Shown: one piece after another, positions 49,532 through 62,414 of the stretch | How positions within the stretch are numbered: the first letter of the stretch is position 1 | Layout of the letters: each line of letters opens with the position of its first letter | Program-made: the position numbers and the translations under genes | Source of the DNA: Cylicocyclus nassatus | Lineage: Eukaryota > Nematoda > Chromadorea > Rhabditida > Strongylidae | NCBI GenBank assembly: GCA_958299035.1 | Contig: CATQJL010000001.1 | Location: 124,001-188,000 of the forward strand | Reading direction: 5' to 3' | DNA: 64,000 nt | Notes under the pieces: generated by a model | Database searches by the model: none | The model's input: only the letters and a program-made list of their open reading frames with translations | What the model was told of the DNA's origin: nothing

Positions 49532-51410
49532 AATATGGGTGGGTATTTATTGAGAATCGTTGTTTTTGCGAGCCATTGCAAAGGTACTCGGTCCCGACCT
49601 CTAGGACTGGCCTGGAGTTTTGTATTAGATTTCTCACTTTCCAATAGAGCAGTACTAGTCCTGGAAGCATTTGACGTTTCCGGAATCGTGAATTTTTGAA
49701 GGAATATGGGTGGGTATATATTGAGAATCGTTGTTTTTGCGAGCCATTGCAAAGGTACTCGGACCCGACCTCTAGGACTGGCCTGGAGTTTTGTATTAGA
49801 TTTCTCACTTTCCAGTAGAGCAGTACTAGTCCTGGAAGCATTTGACGTTTCCGGAATCATGAATTTTTGAAGGAATATGGGTGGGTATATATTGAGAATC
49901 GTTGTTTTTGCGAGCCATTGCAAAGGTACTCGGACCCGACCTCTAGGACTGGCCTGGAGTTTTGTATTAGATTTCTCACTTTCCAATAGAGCAGTACTAG
50001 TCCTGGAAGCATTTGACGTTTCCGGAATCGTGAATTTTTGAAGGAATATGGGTGGGTATATATTGAGAATCGTTGTTTTTGCGAGCCATTGCAAAGGTAC
50101 TCGGACCCGACCTCTAGGACTGGCCTGGAGTTTTGTATTAGATTTCTCACTTTCCAATAGAGCAGTACTAGTACTGGAAACATTTGACGTTTCCGGAATT
50201 GTGAATTTTTGAAGGAATATGGGTGGGTATATTTTGAGAATCGTTGTTTTTGCGAGCCTGCAAGGGTACTCGGACCCGACCTCTAGGACTGGCCTGGAGT
50301 TTTGTATTAGATTTCTCACTTTCCAATAGAGCAGTACTAGTCCTGGAAACATTTGACGTTCCCGGAATCGTGAATTTTTGAAGGAATATGGGTGGGTATA
50401 TATTGAGAATCGTTGTTTTTGCGAGCCATTGCAAAGGTACTCGGACCCAACCTCTGGGACTGGCCTGGAGTTTTGTATTAGATTTCTCACTTTCCAATAG
50501 AGCAGAATTAGTCCTGGAAACATTTGACGTTTCCGGAATCGTGAAGTTTTGAAGGAATATGGGTGGGTATATATTGAGAATCGTTGTTTTTGCGAGCCAT
50601 TGCAAAGGTACTCGGACCCAACCTCTGGGACTGGCCTGGAGTTTTGTATTAGATTTCTCATTTTCCAATAGAGCAGAACTAGTCCTGGAAACATTTGACG
50701 TTTACGGAATCGTGAAGTTTTGAAGGAATATGGGTGGGTATATATTGAGAATCGTTGTTTTTGCGAGCCATTGCAAAGGTACTCGGACCCGACCTCTAGA
50801 ACTGGCCTGGAGTTTTGTATTAGATTTCTCACTTTCCAATAGAGCAGTACTAGTACTGGAAACATTTGACGTTTCCGGAATTGTGGATTTTTGAAGGAAT
50901 ATGGGTAGGTATATATTGAGAATCGTTGTTTTTGCGAGCCATTGCAAAGGTACTCGGACCCAACCTCTGGGACTGGCCTGGAGTTTTGTATTAGATTTCT
51001 CACTTTCCAATAGAGCAGAACTAGTCCTGGAAACATTTGACGTTTCCGGAATCGTGAAGTTTTGAAGGAATATGGGTGGGTATATATTGAGAATCGTTGT
51101 TTTTGCGAGCCATTGCAAAGGTACTCGGACCCAACCTCTGGGACTGGCCTGGAGTTTTGTATTAGATTTCTCATTTTCCAATAGAGCAGAACTAGTCCTG
51201 GAAACATTTGACGTTTACGGAATCGTGAAGTTTTGAAGGAATATGGGTGGGTATATATTGAGAATCGTTGTTTTTGCGAGCCATTGCAAAGGTACTCGGA
51301 CCCGACCTCTGGGACTGGCCTGGAGTTTTGTATTAGATTTCTCACTTTCCAGTAGAGCAGTACTAGTCCTGGAAGCATTTGACGTTTCCGGAATCATGAA
51401 TTTTTGAAGG
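49532..51410. repeat. Block E HOR copy E1 (11 monomers, 1,879 bp)
   Basis: Block E copies are delimited by monomers with TTTATTG (p16 T) and CTCGGTCCCG (p61 T); here the p61 T marker is at 49,592 and 51,471. There are ten long monomers and one short (near 50,267). The preceding 48.3-49.5 kb region matches the last part of this unit at the same 1,879 offset. One private-looking change, CTCTAGAACTGG at 50,800, recurs at 54,047. Confidence 0.87.
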
Positions 51411-52607
51411 AATATGGGTGGGTATTTATTGAGAATCGTTGTTTTTGCGAGCCATTGCAAAGGTACTCGGTCCCGACCTCTAGGACTGGCCTGGAGTTTT
51501 GTATTAGATTTCTCACTTTCCAATAGAGCAGTACTAGTCCTGGAAGCATTTGACGTTTCCGGAATCGTGAATTTTTGAAGGAATATGGGTGGGTATATAT
51601 TGAGAATCGTTGTTTTTGCGAGCCATTGCAAAGGTACTCGGACCCGACCTCTAGGACTGGCCTGGAGTTTTGTATTAGATTTCTCACTTTCCAGTAGAGC
51701 AGTACTAGTCCTGGAAGCATTTGACGTTTCCGGAATCATGAATTTTTGAAGGAATATGGGTGGGTATATATTGAGAATCGTTGTTTTTGCGAGCCATTGC
51801 AAAGGTACTCGGACCCGACCTCTAGGACTGGCCTGGAGTTTTGTATTAGATTTCTCACTTTCCAATAGAGCAGTACTAGTCCTGGAAGCATTTGACGTTT
51901 CCGGAATCGTGAATTTTTGAAGGAATATGGGTGGGTATATATTGAGAATCGTTGTTTTTGCGAGCCATTGCAAAGGTACTCGGACCCGACCTCTAGGACT
52001 GGCCTGGAGTTTTGTATTAGATTTCTCACTTTCCAATAGAGCAGTACTAGTCCTGGAAACATTTGACGTTCCCGGAATCGTGAATTTTTGAAGGAATATG
52101 GGTGGGTATATATTGAGAATCGTTGTTTTTGCGAGCCATTGCAAAGGTACTCGGACCCGACCTCTAGGACTGGCCTGGAGTTTTGTATTAGATTTCTCAC
52201 TTTCCAATAGAGCAGAACTAGTCCTGGAAACATTTGACGTTTCCGGAATCGTGAAGTTTTGAAGGAATATGGGTGGGTATATATTGAGAATCGTTGTTTT
52301 TGCGAGCCATTGCAAAGGTACTCGGACCCAACCTCTGGGACTGGCCTGGAGTTTTGTATTAGATTTCTCATTTTCCAATAGAGCAGAACTAGTCCTGGAA
52401 ACATTTGACGTTTACGGAATCGTGAAGTTTTGAAGGAATATGGGTGGGTATATATTGAGAATCGTTGTTTTTGCGAGCCATTGCAAAGGTACTCGGACCC
52501 GACCTCTGGGACTGGCCTGGAGTTTTGTATTAGATTTCTCACTTTCCAGTAGAGCAGTACTAGTCCTGGAAGCATTTGACGTTTCCGGAATCATGAATTT
52601 TTGAAGG
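51411..52607. repeat. Block E HOR copy E2 (7 monomers, 1,197 bp)
   Basis: The p61 T marker steps from 51,471 to 52,668, exactly seven 171-bp monomers. Relative to an 11-mer of long monomers it lacks a tetramer of 684 bp, including the GGGTAGGTAT monomer. Confidence 0.87.
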
Positions 52608-54657
52608 AATATGGGTGGGTATTTATTGAGAATCGTTGTTTTTGCGAGCCATTGCAAAGGTACTCGGTCCCGACCTCTAGGACTGGCCTGGAGTTTTGTA
52701 TTAGATTTCTCACTTTCCAATAGAGCAGTACTAGTCCTGGAAGCATTTGACGTTTCCGGAATCGTGAATTTTTGAAGGAATATGGGTGGGTATATATTGA
52801 GAATCGTTGTTTTTGCGAGCCATTGCAAAGGTACTCGGACCCGACCTCTAGGACTGGCCTGGAGTTTTGTATTAGATTTCTCACTTTCCAGTAGAGCAGT
52901 ACTAGTCCTGGAAGCATTTGACGTTTCCGGAATCATGAATTTTTGAAGGAATATGGGTGGGTATATATTGAGAATCGTTGTTTTTGCGAGCCATTGCAAA
53001 GGTACTCGGACCCGACCTCTAGGACTGGCCTGGAGTTTTGTATTAGATTTCTCACTTTCCAATAGAGCAGTACTAGTCCTGGAAGCATTTGACGTTTCCG
53101 GAATCGTGAATTTTTGAAGGAATATGGGTGGGTATATGTTGAGAATCGTTGTTTTTGCGAGCCATTGCAAAGGTACTCGGACTCGACCTCTAGGACTGGC
53201 CTGGAGTTTTGTATTAGATTTCTCACTTTCCAATAGAGCAGTACTAGTCCTGGAAACATTTGACGTTCCCGGAATCGTGAATTTTTGAAGGAATATGGGT
53301 GGGTATATATTGAGAATCGTTGTTTTTGCGAGCCATTGCAAAGGTACTCGGACCCGACCTCTAGGACTGGCCTGGAGTTTTGTATTAGATTTCTCACTTT
53401 CCAATAGAGCAGTACTAGTCCTGGAAGCATTTGACGTTTCCGGAATTGTGAATTTTTGAAGGAATATGGGTGGGTATATTTTGAGAATCGTTGTTTTTGC
53501 GAGCCTGCAAGGGTACTCGGACCCGACCTCTAGGACTGGCCTGGAGTTTTGTATTAGATTTCTCACTTTCCAATAGAGCAGTACTAGTCCTGGAAACATT
53601 TGACGTTCCCGGAATCGTGAATTTTTGAAGGAATATGGGTGGGTATATATTGAGAATCGTTGTTTTTGCGAGCCATTGCAAAGGTACTCGGACCCAACCT
53701 CTGGGACTGGCCTGGAGTTTTGTATTAGATTTCTCACTTTCCAATAGAGCAGAATTAGTCCTGGAAACATTTGACGTTTCCGGAATCGTGAAGTTTTGAA
53801 GGAATATGGGTGGGTATATATTGAGAATCGTTGTTTTTGCGAGCCATTGCAAAGGTACTCGGACCCAACCTCTGGGACTGGCCTGGAGTTTTGTATTAGA
53901 TTTCTCATTTTCCAATAGAGCAGAACTAGTCCTGGAAACATTTGACGTTTACGGAATCGTGAAGTTTTGAAGGAATATGGGTGGGTATATATTGAGAATC
54001 GTTGTTTTTGCGAGCCATTGCAAAGGTACTCGGACCCGACCTCTAGAACTGGCCTGGAGTTTTGTATTAGATTTCTCACTTTCCAATAGAGCAGTACTAG
54101 TACTGGAAACATTTGACGTTTCCGGAATTGTGGATTTTTGAAGGAATATGGGTAGGTATATATTGAGAATCGTTGTTTTTGCGAGCCATTGCAAAGGTAC
54201 TCGGACCCAACCTCTGGGACTGGCCTGGAGTTTTGTATTAGATTTCTCACTTTCCAATAGAGCAGAACTAGTCCTGGAAACATTTGACGTTTCCGGAATC
54301 GTGAAGTTTTGAAGGAATATGGGTGGGTATATATTGAGAATCGTTGTTTTTGCGAGCCATTGCAAAGGTACTCGGACCCAACCTCTGGGACTGGCCTGGA
54401 GTTTTGTATTAGATTTCTCATTTTCCAATAGAGCAGAACTAGTCCTGGAAACATTTGACGTTTACGGAATCGTGAAGTTTTGAAGGAATATGGGTGGGTA
54501 TATATTGAGAATCGTTGTTTTTGCGAGCCATTGCAAAGGTACTCGGACCCGACCTCTGGGACTGGCCTGGAGTTTTGTATTAGATTTCTCACTTTCCAGT
54601 AGAGCAGTACTAGTCCTGGAAGCATTTGACGTTTCCGGAATCATGAATTTTTGAAGG
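52608..54657. repeat. Block E HOR copy E3 (12 monomers, 2,050 bp)
   Basis: The p61 T marker steps from 52,668 to 54,718. Eleven long monomers and one short make the length. The short monomer near 53,503 is the last of its class in the window. CTCTAGAACTGG and GTGGATTTTTG near 54,047-54,136 match E1 at an offset of 3,247 bp. Private changes are GGTATATGTTGAG near 53,138 and GGACTCGACC near 53,182. Confidence 0.87.
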
Positions 54658-56538
54658 AATATGGGTGGGTATTTATTGAGAATCGTTGTTTTTGCGAGCC
54701 ATTGCAAAGGTACTCGGTCCCGACCTCTAGGACTGGCCTGGAGTTTTGTATTAGATTTCTCACTTTCCAATAGAGCAGTACTAGTCCTGGAAGCATTTGA
54801 CGTTTCCGGAATCGTGAATTTTTGAAGGAATATGGGTGGGTATATATTGAGAATCGTTGTTTTTGCGAGCCATTGCAAAGGTACTCGGACCCGACCTCTA
54901 GGACTGGCCTGGAGTTTTGTATTAGATTTCTCACTTTCCAGTAGAGCAGTACTAGTCCTGGAAGCATTTGACGTTTCCGGAATCATGAATTTTTGAAGGA
55001 ATATGGGTGGGTATATATTGAGAATCGTTGTTTTTGCGAGCCATTGCAAAGGTACTCGGACCCGACCTCTAGGACTGGCCTGGAGTTTTGTATTAGATTT
55101 CTCACTTTCCAATAGAGCAGTACTAGTCCTGGAAGCATTTGACGTTTCCGGAATCGTGAATTTTTGAAGGAATATGGGTGGGTATATATTGAGAATCGTT
55201 GTTTTTGCGAGCCATTGCAAAGGTACTCGGACCCGACCTCTAGGACTGGCCTGGAGTTTTGTATTAGATTTCTCACTTTCCAATAGAGCAGTACTAGTCC
55301 TGGAAACATTTGACGTTCCCGGAATCGTGAATTTTTGAAGGAATATGGGTGGGTATATATTGAGAATCGTTGTTTTTGCGAGCCATTGCAAAGGTACTCG
55401 GACCCAACCTCTGGGACTGGCCTGGAGTTTTGTATTAGATTTCTCACTTTCCAATAGAGCAGAACTAGTCCTGGAAACATTTGACGTTTCCGGAATCGTG
55501 AAGTTTTGAAGGAATATGGGTGGGTATATATTGAGAATCGTTGTTTTTGCGAGCCATTGCAAAGGTACTCGGACCCAACCTCTGGGACTGGCCTGGAGTT
55601 TTGTATTAGATTTCTCACTTTCCAATAGAGCAGAACTAGTCCTGGAAACATTTGACGTTTCCGGAATCGTGAAGTTTTGAAGGAATATGGGTGGGTATAT
55701 ATTGAGAATCGTTGTTTTTGCGAGCCATTGCAAAGGTACTCGGACCCAACCTCTGGGACTGGCCTGGAGTTTTGTATTAGATTTCTCATTTTCCAATAGA
55801 GCAGAACTAGTCCTGGAAACATTTGACGTTTACGGAATCGTGAAGTTTTGAAGGAATATGGGTGGGTATATATTGAGAATCGTTGTTTTTGCGAGCCATT
55901 GCAAAGGTACTCGGACCCGACCTCTAGGACTGGCCTGGAGCTTTGTATTAGATTTCTCACTTTCCAATAGAGCAGTACTAGTACTGGAAACATTTGACGT
56001 TTCCGGAATTGTGAATTTTTGAAGGAATATGGGTAGGTATATATTGAGAATCGTTGTTTTTGCGAGCCATTGCAAAGGTACTCGGACCCAACCTCTGGGA
56101 CTGGCCTGGAGTTTTGTATTAGATTTCTCACTTTCCAATAGAGCAGAACTAGTCCTGGAAACATTTGACGTTTCCGGAATCGTGAAGTTTTGAAGGAATA
56201 TGGGTGGGTATATATTGAGAATCGTTGTTTTTGCGAGCCATTGCAAAGGTACTCGGACCCAACCTCTGGGACTGGCCTGGAGTTTTGTATTAGATTTCTC
56301 ATTTTCCAATAGAGCAGAACTAGTCCTGGAAACATTTGACGTTTACGGAATCGTGAAGTTTTGAAGGAATATGGGTGGGTATATATTGAGAATCGTTGTT
56401 TTTGCGAGCCATTGCAAAGGTACTCGGACCCGACCTCTGGGACTGGCCTGGAGTTTTGTATTAGATTTCTCACTTTCCAGTAGAGCAGTACTAGTCCTGG
56501 AAGCATTTGACGTTTCCGGAATCATGAATTTTTGAAGG
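54658..56538. repeat. Block E HOR copy E4 (11 monomers, 1,881 bp)
   Basis: The p61 T marker steps from 54,718 to 56,599, exactly 11 x 171. All monomers are long class. Two successive monomers with CCCAACC and GAACTAG near 55,390-55,660 appear duplicated relative to other copies. A private change is GGAGCTTTGTA near 55,940. Confidence 0.87.
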
Positions 56539-57735
56539 AATACGGGTGGGTATTTATTGAAAATCGTTGTTTTTGCGAGCCATTGCAAAGGTACTCGGTC
56601 CCGACCTCTAGGACTGGCCTGGAGTTTTGTATTAGATTTCTCACTTTCCAATAGAGCAGTACTAGTCCTGGAAGCATTTGACGTTTCCGGAATCGTGAAT
56701 TTTTGAAGGAATATGGGTGGGTATATATTGAGAATCGTTGTTTTTGCGAGCCATTGCAAAGGTACTCGGACCCGACCTCTAGGACTGGCCTGGAGTTTTG
56801 TATTAGATTTCTCACTTTCCAGTAGAGCAGTACTAGTCCTGGAAGCATTTGACGTTTCCGGAATCATGAATTTTTGAAGGAATATGGGTGGGTATATATT
56901 GGGAATCGTTGTTTTTGCGAGCCATTGCAAAGGTACTCGGACCCGACCTCTAGGACTGGCCTGGAGTTTTGTATTAGATTTCTCACTTTCCAATAGAGCA
57001 GTACTAGTCCTGGAAGCATTTGACGTTTCCGGAATCGTGAATTTTTGAAGGAATATGGGTGGGTATATATTGAGAATCGTTGTTTTTGCGAGCCATTGCA
57101 AAGGTACTCGGACCCGACCTCTAGGACTGGCCTGGAGTTTTGTATTAGATTTCTCACTTTCCAATAGAGCAGTACTAGTCCTGAAAACATTTGACGTTCC
57201 CGGAATCGTGAATTTTTGAAGGAATATGGGTGGGTATATATTGAGAATCGTTGTTTTTGCGAGCCATTGCAAAGGTACTCGGACCCAACCTCTGGGACTG
57301 GCCTGGAGTTTTGTATTAGATTTCTCACTTTCCAATAGAGCAGAACTAGTCCTGGAAACATTTGACGTTTCCGGAATCGTGAAGCTTTGAAGGAATATGG
57401 GTGGGTATATATTGAGAATCGTTGTTTTTGCGAGCCATTGCAAAGGTACTCGGACCCAACCTCTGGGACTGGCCTGGAGTTTTGTATTAGATTTCTCATT
57501 TTCCAATAGAGCAGAACTAGTCCTGGAAACATTTGACGTTTACGGAATCGTGAAGTTTTGAAGGAATATGGGTGGGTATATATTGAGAATCGTTGTTTTT
57601 GCGAGCCATTGCAAAGGTACTCGGACCCGACCTCTGGGACTGGCCTGGAGTTTTTTATTAGATTTCTCACTTTCCAGTAGAGCAGTACTAGTCCTGGAAG
57701 CATTTGACGTTTCCGGAATCATGAATTTTTGAAGG
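56539..57735. repeat. Block E HOR copy E5 (7 monomers, 1,197 bp)
   Basis: The p61 T marker steps from 56,599 to 57,796. The first monomer begins AATACGGG (p5 C), a marker seen again at 58,595, 60,607 and 62,419. Private changes include ATTGAAAATCG near 56,560, ATTGGGAATCG near 56,901, GTCCTGAAAAC near 57,184 (recurring near 59,235) and GAAGCTTTGAAGG near 57,385. Confidence 0.87.
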
Positions 57736-58590
57736 AATATGGGTGGGTATATATTGAGAATCGTTGTTTTTGCGAGCCATTGCAAAGGTACTCGGTCCCG
57801 ACCTCTAGGACTGGCCTGGAGTTTTGTATTAGATTTCTCACTTTCCAATAGAGCAGTACTAGTCCTGGAAGCATTTGACGTTTCCGGAATCGTGAATTTT
57901 TGAAGGAATATGGGTGGGTATATATTGAGAATCGTTGTTTTTGCGAGCCATTGCAAAGGTACTCGGACCCAACCTCTGGGACTGGCCTGGAGTTTTGTAT
58001 TAGATTTCTCATTTTCCAATAGAGCAGAACTAGTCCTGGAAACATTTGACGTTTACGGAATCGTGAAGTTTTGAAGGAATATGGGTGGGTATATATTGAG
58101 AATCGTTGTTTTTGCGAGCCATTGCAAAGGTACTCGGACCCAACCTCTGGGACTGGCCTGGAGTTTTGTATTAGATTTCTCACTTTCCAATAGAGCAGAA
58201 CTAGTCCTGGAAACATTTGACGTTTCCGGAATCGTGAAGTTTTGAAGGAATATGGGTGGGTATATATTGAGAATCGTTGTTTTTGCGAGCCATTGCAAAG
58301 GTACTCGGACCCAGCCTCTGGGACTGGCCTGGAGTTTTGTATTAGATTTCTCATTTTCCAATAGAGCAGAACTAGTCCTGGAAACATTTGACGTTTACGG
58401 AATCGTGAAGTTTTGAAGGAATATGGGTGGGTATATATTGAGAATCGTTGTTTTTGCGAGCCATTGCAAAGGTACTCGGTCCCGACCTCTAGGACTGGCC
58501 TGGAGTTTTGTATTAGATTTCTCACTTTCCAGTAGAGCAGTACTAGTCCTGGAAGCATTTGACGTTTCCGGAATCATGAATTTTTGAAGG
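57736..58590. repeat. Block E tetramer (684 bp) plus single monomer (171 bp)
   Basis: p61 T markers at 57,796, 58,480 and 58,651 are 684 and 171 bp apart. In the monomers starting at 57,736 and 58,420 the p61 T occurs without its usual partner p16 T (TATATATT instead of TATTTATT). They are therefore recombinant or converted versions of the HOR-start monomer. Confidence 0.82.
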
Positions 58591-60602
58591 AATACGGGTG
58601 GGTATTTATTGAGAATCGTTGTTTTTGCGAGCCATTGCAAAGGTACTCGGTCCCGACCTCTAGGACTGGCCTGGAGTTTTGTATTAGATTTCTCACTTTC
58701 CAATAGAGCAGTACTAGTCCTGGAAGCATTTGACGTTTCCGGAATCGTGAATTTTTGAAGGAATATGGGTGGGTATATATTGAGAATCGTTGTTTTTGCG
58801 AGCCATTGCAAAGGTACTCGGACCCGACCTCTAGGACTGGCCTGGAGTTTTGTATTAGATTTCTCACTTTCCAGTAGAGCAGTACTAGTCCTGGAAGCAT
58901 TTGACGTTTCCGGAATCATGAATTTTTGAAGGAATATGGGTGGGTATATATTGAGAATCGTTGTTTTTGCGAGCCATTGCAAAGGTACTCGGACCCGACC
59001 TCTAGGACTGGCCTGGAGTTTTGTATTAGATTTCTCACTTTCCAATAGAGCAGTACTAGTCCTGGAAGCATTTGACGTTTCCGGAATCGTGAATTTTTGA
59101 AGGAATATGGGTGGGTATATATTGAGAATCGTTGTTTTTGCGAGCCATTGCAAAGGTACTCGGACCCGACCTCTAGGACTGGCCTGGAGTTTTGTATTAG
59201 ATTTCTCACTTTCCAATAGAGCAGTACTAGTCCTGAAAACATTTGACGTTCCCGGAATCGTGAATTTTTGAAGGAATATGGGTGGGTATATATTGAGAAT
59301 CGTTGTTTTTGCGAGCCATTGCAAAGGTACTCGGACCCGACCTCTGGGATTGGCCTGGAGTTTTGTATTAGATTTCTCATTTTCCAATAGAGCAGAGCTA
59401 GTCCTGGAAACATTTGACGTTTCCGGAATTGTGAATTTTTGAAGGAATATGGGTGGGTATATTTTGAGAATCGTTGTTTTTGCGAGCCATTGCAAAGGTA
59501 CTCGGACCCGACCTCTGGGATTGGCCTGGAGTTTTGTATTAGATTTCTCACTTTCCAATAGAGCAGAACTAGTCCTGGAAACATTTGACGTTTCCGGAAT
59601 CGTGAAGTTTTGAAGGAATATGGGTGGGTATATATTGAGAATCGTTGTTTTTGCGAGCCATTGCAAAGGTACTCGGACCCAACCTCTGAGACTGGCCTGG
59701 AGTTTTGTATTAGATTTCTCACTTTCCAATAGAGCAGTACTAGTCCTGGAAACATTTGACGTTTCCGGAATCGTGAATTTTTGAAGGAATATGGGTGGGT
59801 ATATATTGAGAATCGTTGTTTTTGCGAGCCATTGCAAAGGTACTCGGACCCGACCTCTGGGATTGGCCTGGAGTTTTGTATTAGATTTCTCATTTTCCAA
59901 TAGAGCAGAACTAGTCCTGGAAACATTTGACGTTTCCGGAATCGTGAAGTTTTGAAGGAATATGGGTGGGTATCTCGGACCCGACCTTTGGGACTGGCCT
60001 GGAGTTTTGTATTAGATTTCTCACTTTCCAATAGAGCAGAACTAGTCCTGGAAACATTTGACGTTTCCGGAATCGTGAAGTTTTGAAGGAATATGGGTGG
60101 GTATATATTGAGAATCGTTGTTTTTGCGAGCCATTGCAAAGGTACTCGGACCCAACCTCTGGGACTGGCCTGGAGTTTTGTATTAGATTTCTCATTTTCC
60201 AATAGAGCAGAACTAGTCCTGGAAACATTTGACGTTTCCGGAATCGTGAAGTTTTGAAGGAATATGGGTGGGTATATATTGAGAATCGTTGTTTTTGCGA
60301 GCCATTGCAAAGGTACTCGGACCCAACCTCTGGGACTGGCCTGGAGTTTTGTATTAGATTTCTCATTTTCCAATAGAGCAGAACTAGTCCTGGAAACATT
60401 TGACGTTTACGGAATCGTGAAGTTTTGAAGGAATATGGGTGGGTATATATTGAGAATCGTTGTTTTTGCGAGCCATTGCAAAGGTACTCGGACCCGACCT
60501 CTGGGACTGGCCTGGAGTTTTGTATTAGATTTCTCACTTTCCAGTAGAGCAGTACTAGTCCTGGAAGCATTTGACGTTTCCGGAATCATGAATTTTTGAA
60601 GG
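58591..60602. repeat. Block E HOR copy E6 (12 monomers, 2,012 bp) with a 40-bp deletion
   Basis: The p5 C and p61 T markers are both 2,012 bp from the next copy, which is 12 x 171 minus 40. The missing 40 bases are in the monomer at 59,959. Several monomers carry GGGATTGG (C76 to T), a subtype confined to this right end. A hybrid with TATATTTT and GCCATTGC lies near 59,460. Confidence 0.9.
59959..60089 (+). repeat. 131-bp monomer with an internal 40-bp deletion
   Basis: GGGTGGGTAT is joined directly to CTCGGACCCG at about 59,972, so p17-56 is missing. The deleted part contains the otherwise most constant stretch of the monomer and the TTTGC/GCAAA dyad. No second copy is seen in the window, so the event postdates the last duplication of this unit. 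Confidence 0.92.
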
Positions 60603-62414
60603 AATACGGGTGGGTATTTATTGAGAATCGTTGTTTTTGCGAGCCATTGCAAAGGTACTCGGTCCCGACCTCTAGGACTGGCCTGGAGTTTTGTATTAGA
60701 TTTCTCACTTTCCAATAGAGCAGTACTAGTCCTGGAAGCATTTGACGTTTCCGGAATCGTGAATTTTTGAAGGAATATGGGTGGGTATATATTGAGAATC
60801 GTTGTTTTTGCGAGCCATTGCAAAGGTACTCGGACCCGACCTCTAGGACTGGCCTGGAGTTTTGTATTAGATTTCTCACTTTCCAGTAGAGCAGTACTAG
60901 TCCTGGAAGCATTTGACGTTTCCGGAATCATGAATTTTTGAAGGAATATGGGTGGGTATATATTGAGAATCGTTGTTTTTGCGAGCCATTGCAAAGGTAC
61001 TCGGACCCGACCTCTAGGACTGGCCTGGAGTTTTGTATTAGATTTCTCACTTTCCAATAGAGCAGTACTAGTCCTGGAAGCATTTGACGTTTCCGGAATC
61101 GTGAAGTTCCAACCTCTGAGACTGGCCTGGAGTTTTGTATTAGATTTCTCACTTTCCAATAGAGCAGTACTAGTCCTGGAAACATTTGACGTTTCCGGAA
61201 TCGTGAATTTTTGAAGGAATATGGGTGGGTATATATTGAGAATCGTTGTTTTTGCGAGCCATTGCAAAGGTACTCGGACCCGACCTCTGGGATTGGCCTG
61301 GAGTTTTGTATTAGATTTCTCATTTTCCAATAGAGCAGAACTAGTCCTGGAAACATTTGACGTTTCCGGAATTGTGAATTTTTGAAGGAATATGGGTGGG
61401 TATATTTTGAGAATCGTTGTTTTTGCGAGCCATTGCAAAGGTACTCGGACCCGACCTCTGGGATTGGCCTGGAGTTTTGTATTAGATTTCTCACTTTCCA
61501 ATAGAGCAGAACTAGTCCTGGAAACATTTGACGTTTCCGGAATCGTGAAGTTTTGAAGGAATATGGGTGGGTATATATTGAGAATCGTTGTTTTTGCGAG
61601 CCATTGCAAAGGTACTCGGACCCAACCTCTGAGACTGGCCTGGAGTTTTGTATTAGATTTCTCACTTTCCAATAGAGCAGTACTAGTCCTGGAAACATTT
61701 GACGTTTCCGGAATCGTGAATTTTTGAAGGAATATGGGTGGGTATATATTGAGAATCGTTGTTTTTGCGAGCCATTGCAAAGGTACTCGGACCCGACCTC
61801 TGGGATTGGCCTGGAGTTTTGTATTAGATTTCTCATTTTCCAATAGAGCAGAACTAGTCCTGGAAACATTTGACGTTTCCGGAATCGTGAAGTTTTGAAG
61901 GAATATGGGTGGGTATATATTGAGAATCGTTGTTTTTGCGAGCCATTGCAAAGGTACTCGGACCCGACCTTTGGGACTGGCCTGGAGTTTTGTATTAGAT
62001 TTCTCACTTTCCAATAGAGCAGTACTAGTCCTGGAAACATTTGACGTTTCCGGAATCGTGAATTTTTGAAGGAATATGGGTGGGTATATATTGAGAATCG
62101 TTGTTTTTGCGAGCCATTGCAAAGGTACTCGGACCCGACCTCTGGGATTGGCCTGGAGTTTTGTATTAGATTTCTCATTTTCCAATAGAGCAGAACTAGT
62201 CCTGGAAACATTTGACGTTTACGGAATCGTGAAGTTTTGAAGGAATATGGGTGGGTATATATTGAGAATCGTTGTTTTTGCGAGCCATTGCAAAGGTACT
62301 CGGACCCGACCTCTGGGACTGGCCTGGAGTTTTGTATTAGATTTCTCACTTTCCAGTAGAGCAGTACTAGTCCTGGAAGCATTTGACGTTTCCGGAATCA
62401 TGAATTTTTGAAGG
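60603..62414. repeat. Block E HOR copy E7 (11 monomers, 1,812 bp) with a 69-bp deletion
   Basis: The p5 C and p61 T markers are exactly 1,812 bp from the next copy, that is 11 x 171 minus 69. The near-identical repeat with copy E8 covers about 60,345-62,156 against 62,157-63,830. The C76-to-T subtype and the TATATTTT/GCCATTGC hybrid (near 61,411) are included. Confidence 0.9.
60945..61217 (+). repeat. Fused pair of monomers (171 + 102 bp), first copy
   Basis: At 61,108/61,109 GTGAAGTT is joined to CCAACCTCTGAG, removing 69 bases that span the end of one monomer and p1-62 of the next. The loss is a multiple of three and removes the in-frame TGA of TTTTGAAGG, which creates a chance plus-strand open frame of 88 codons at 60,948-61,214. 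Confidence 0.92.
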
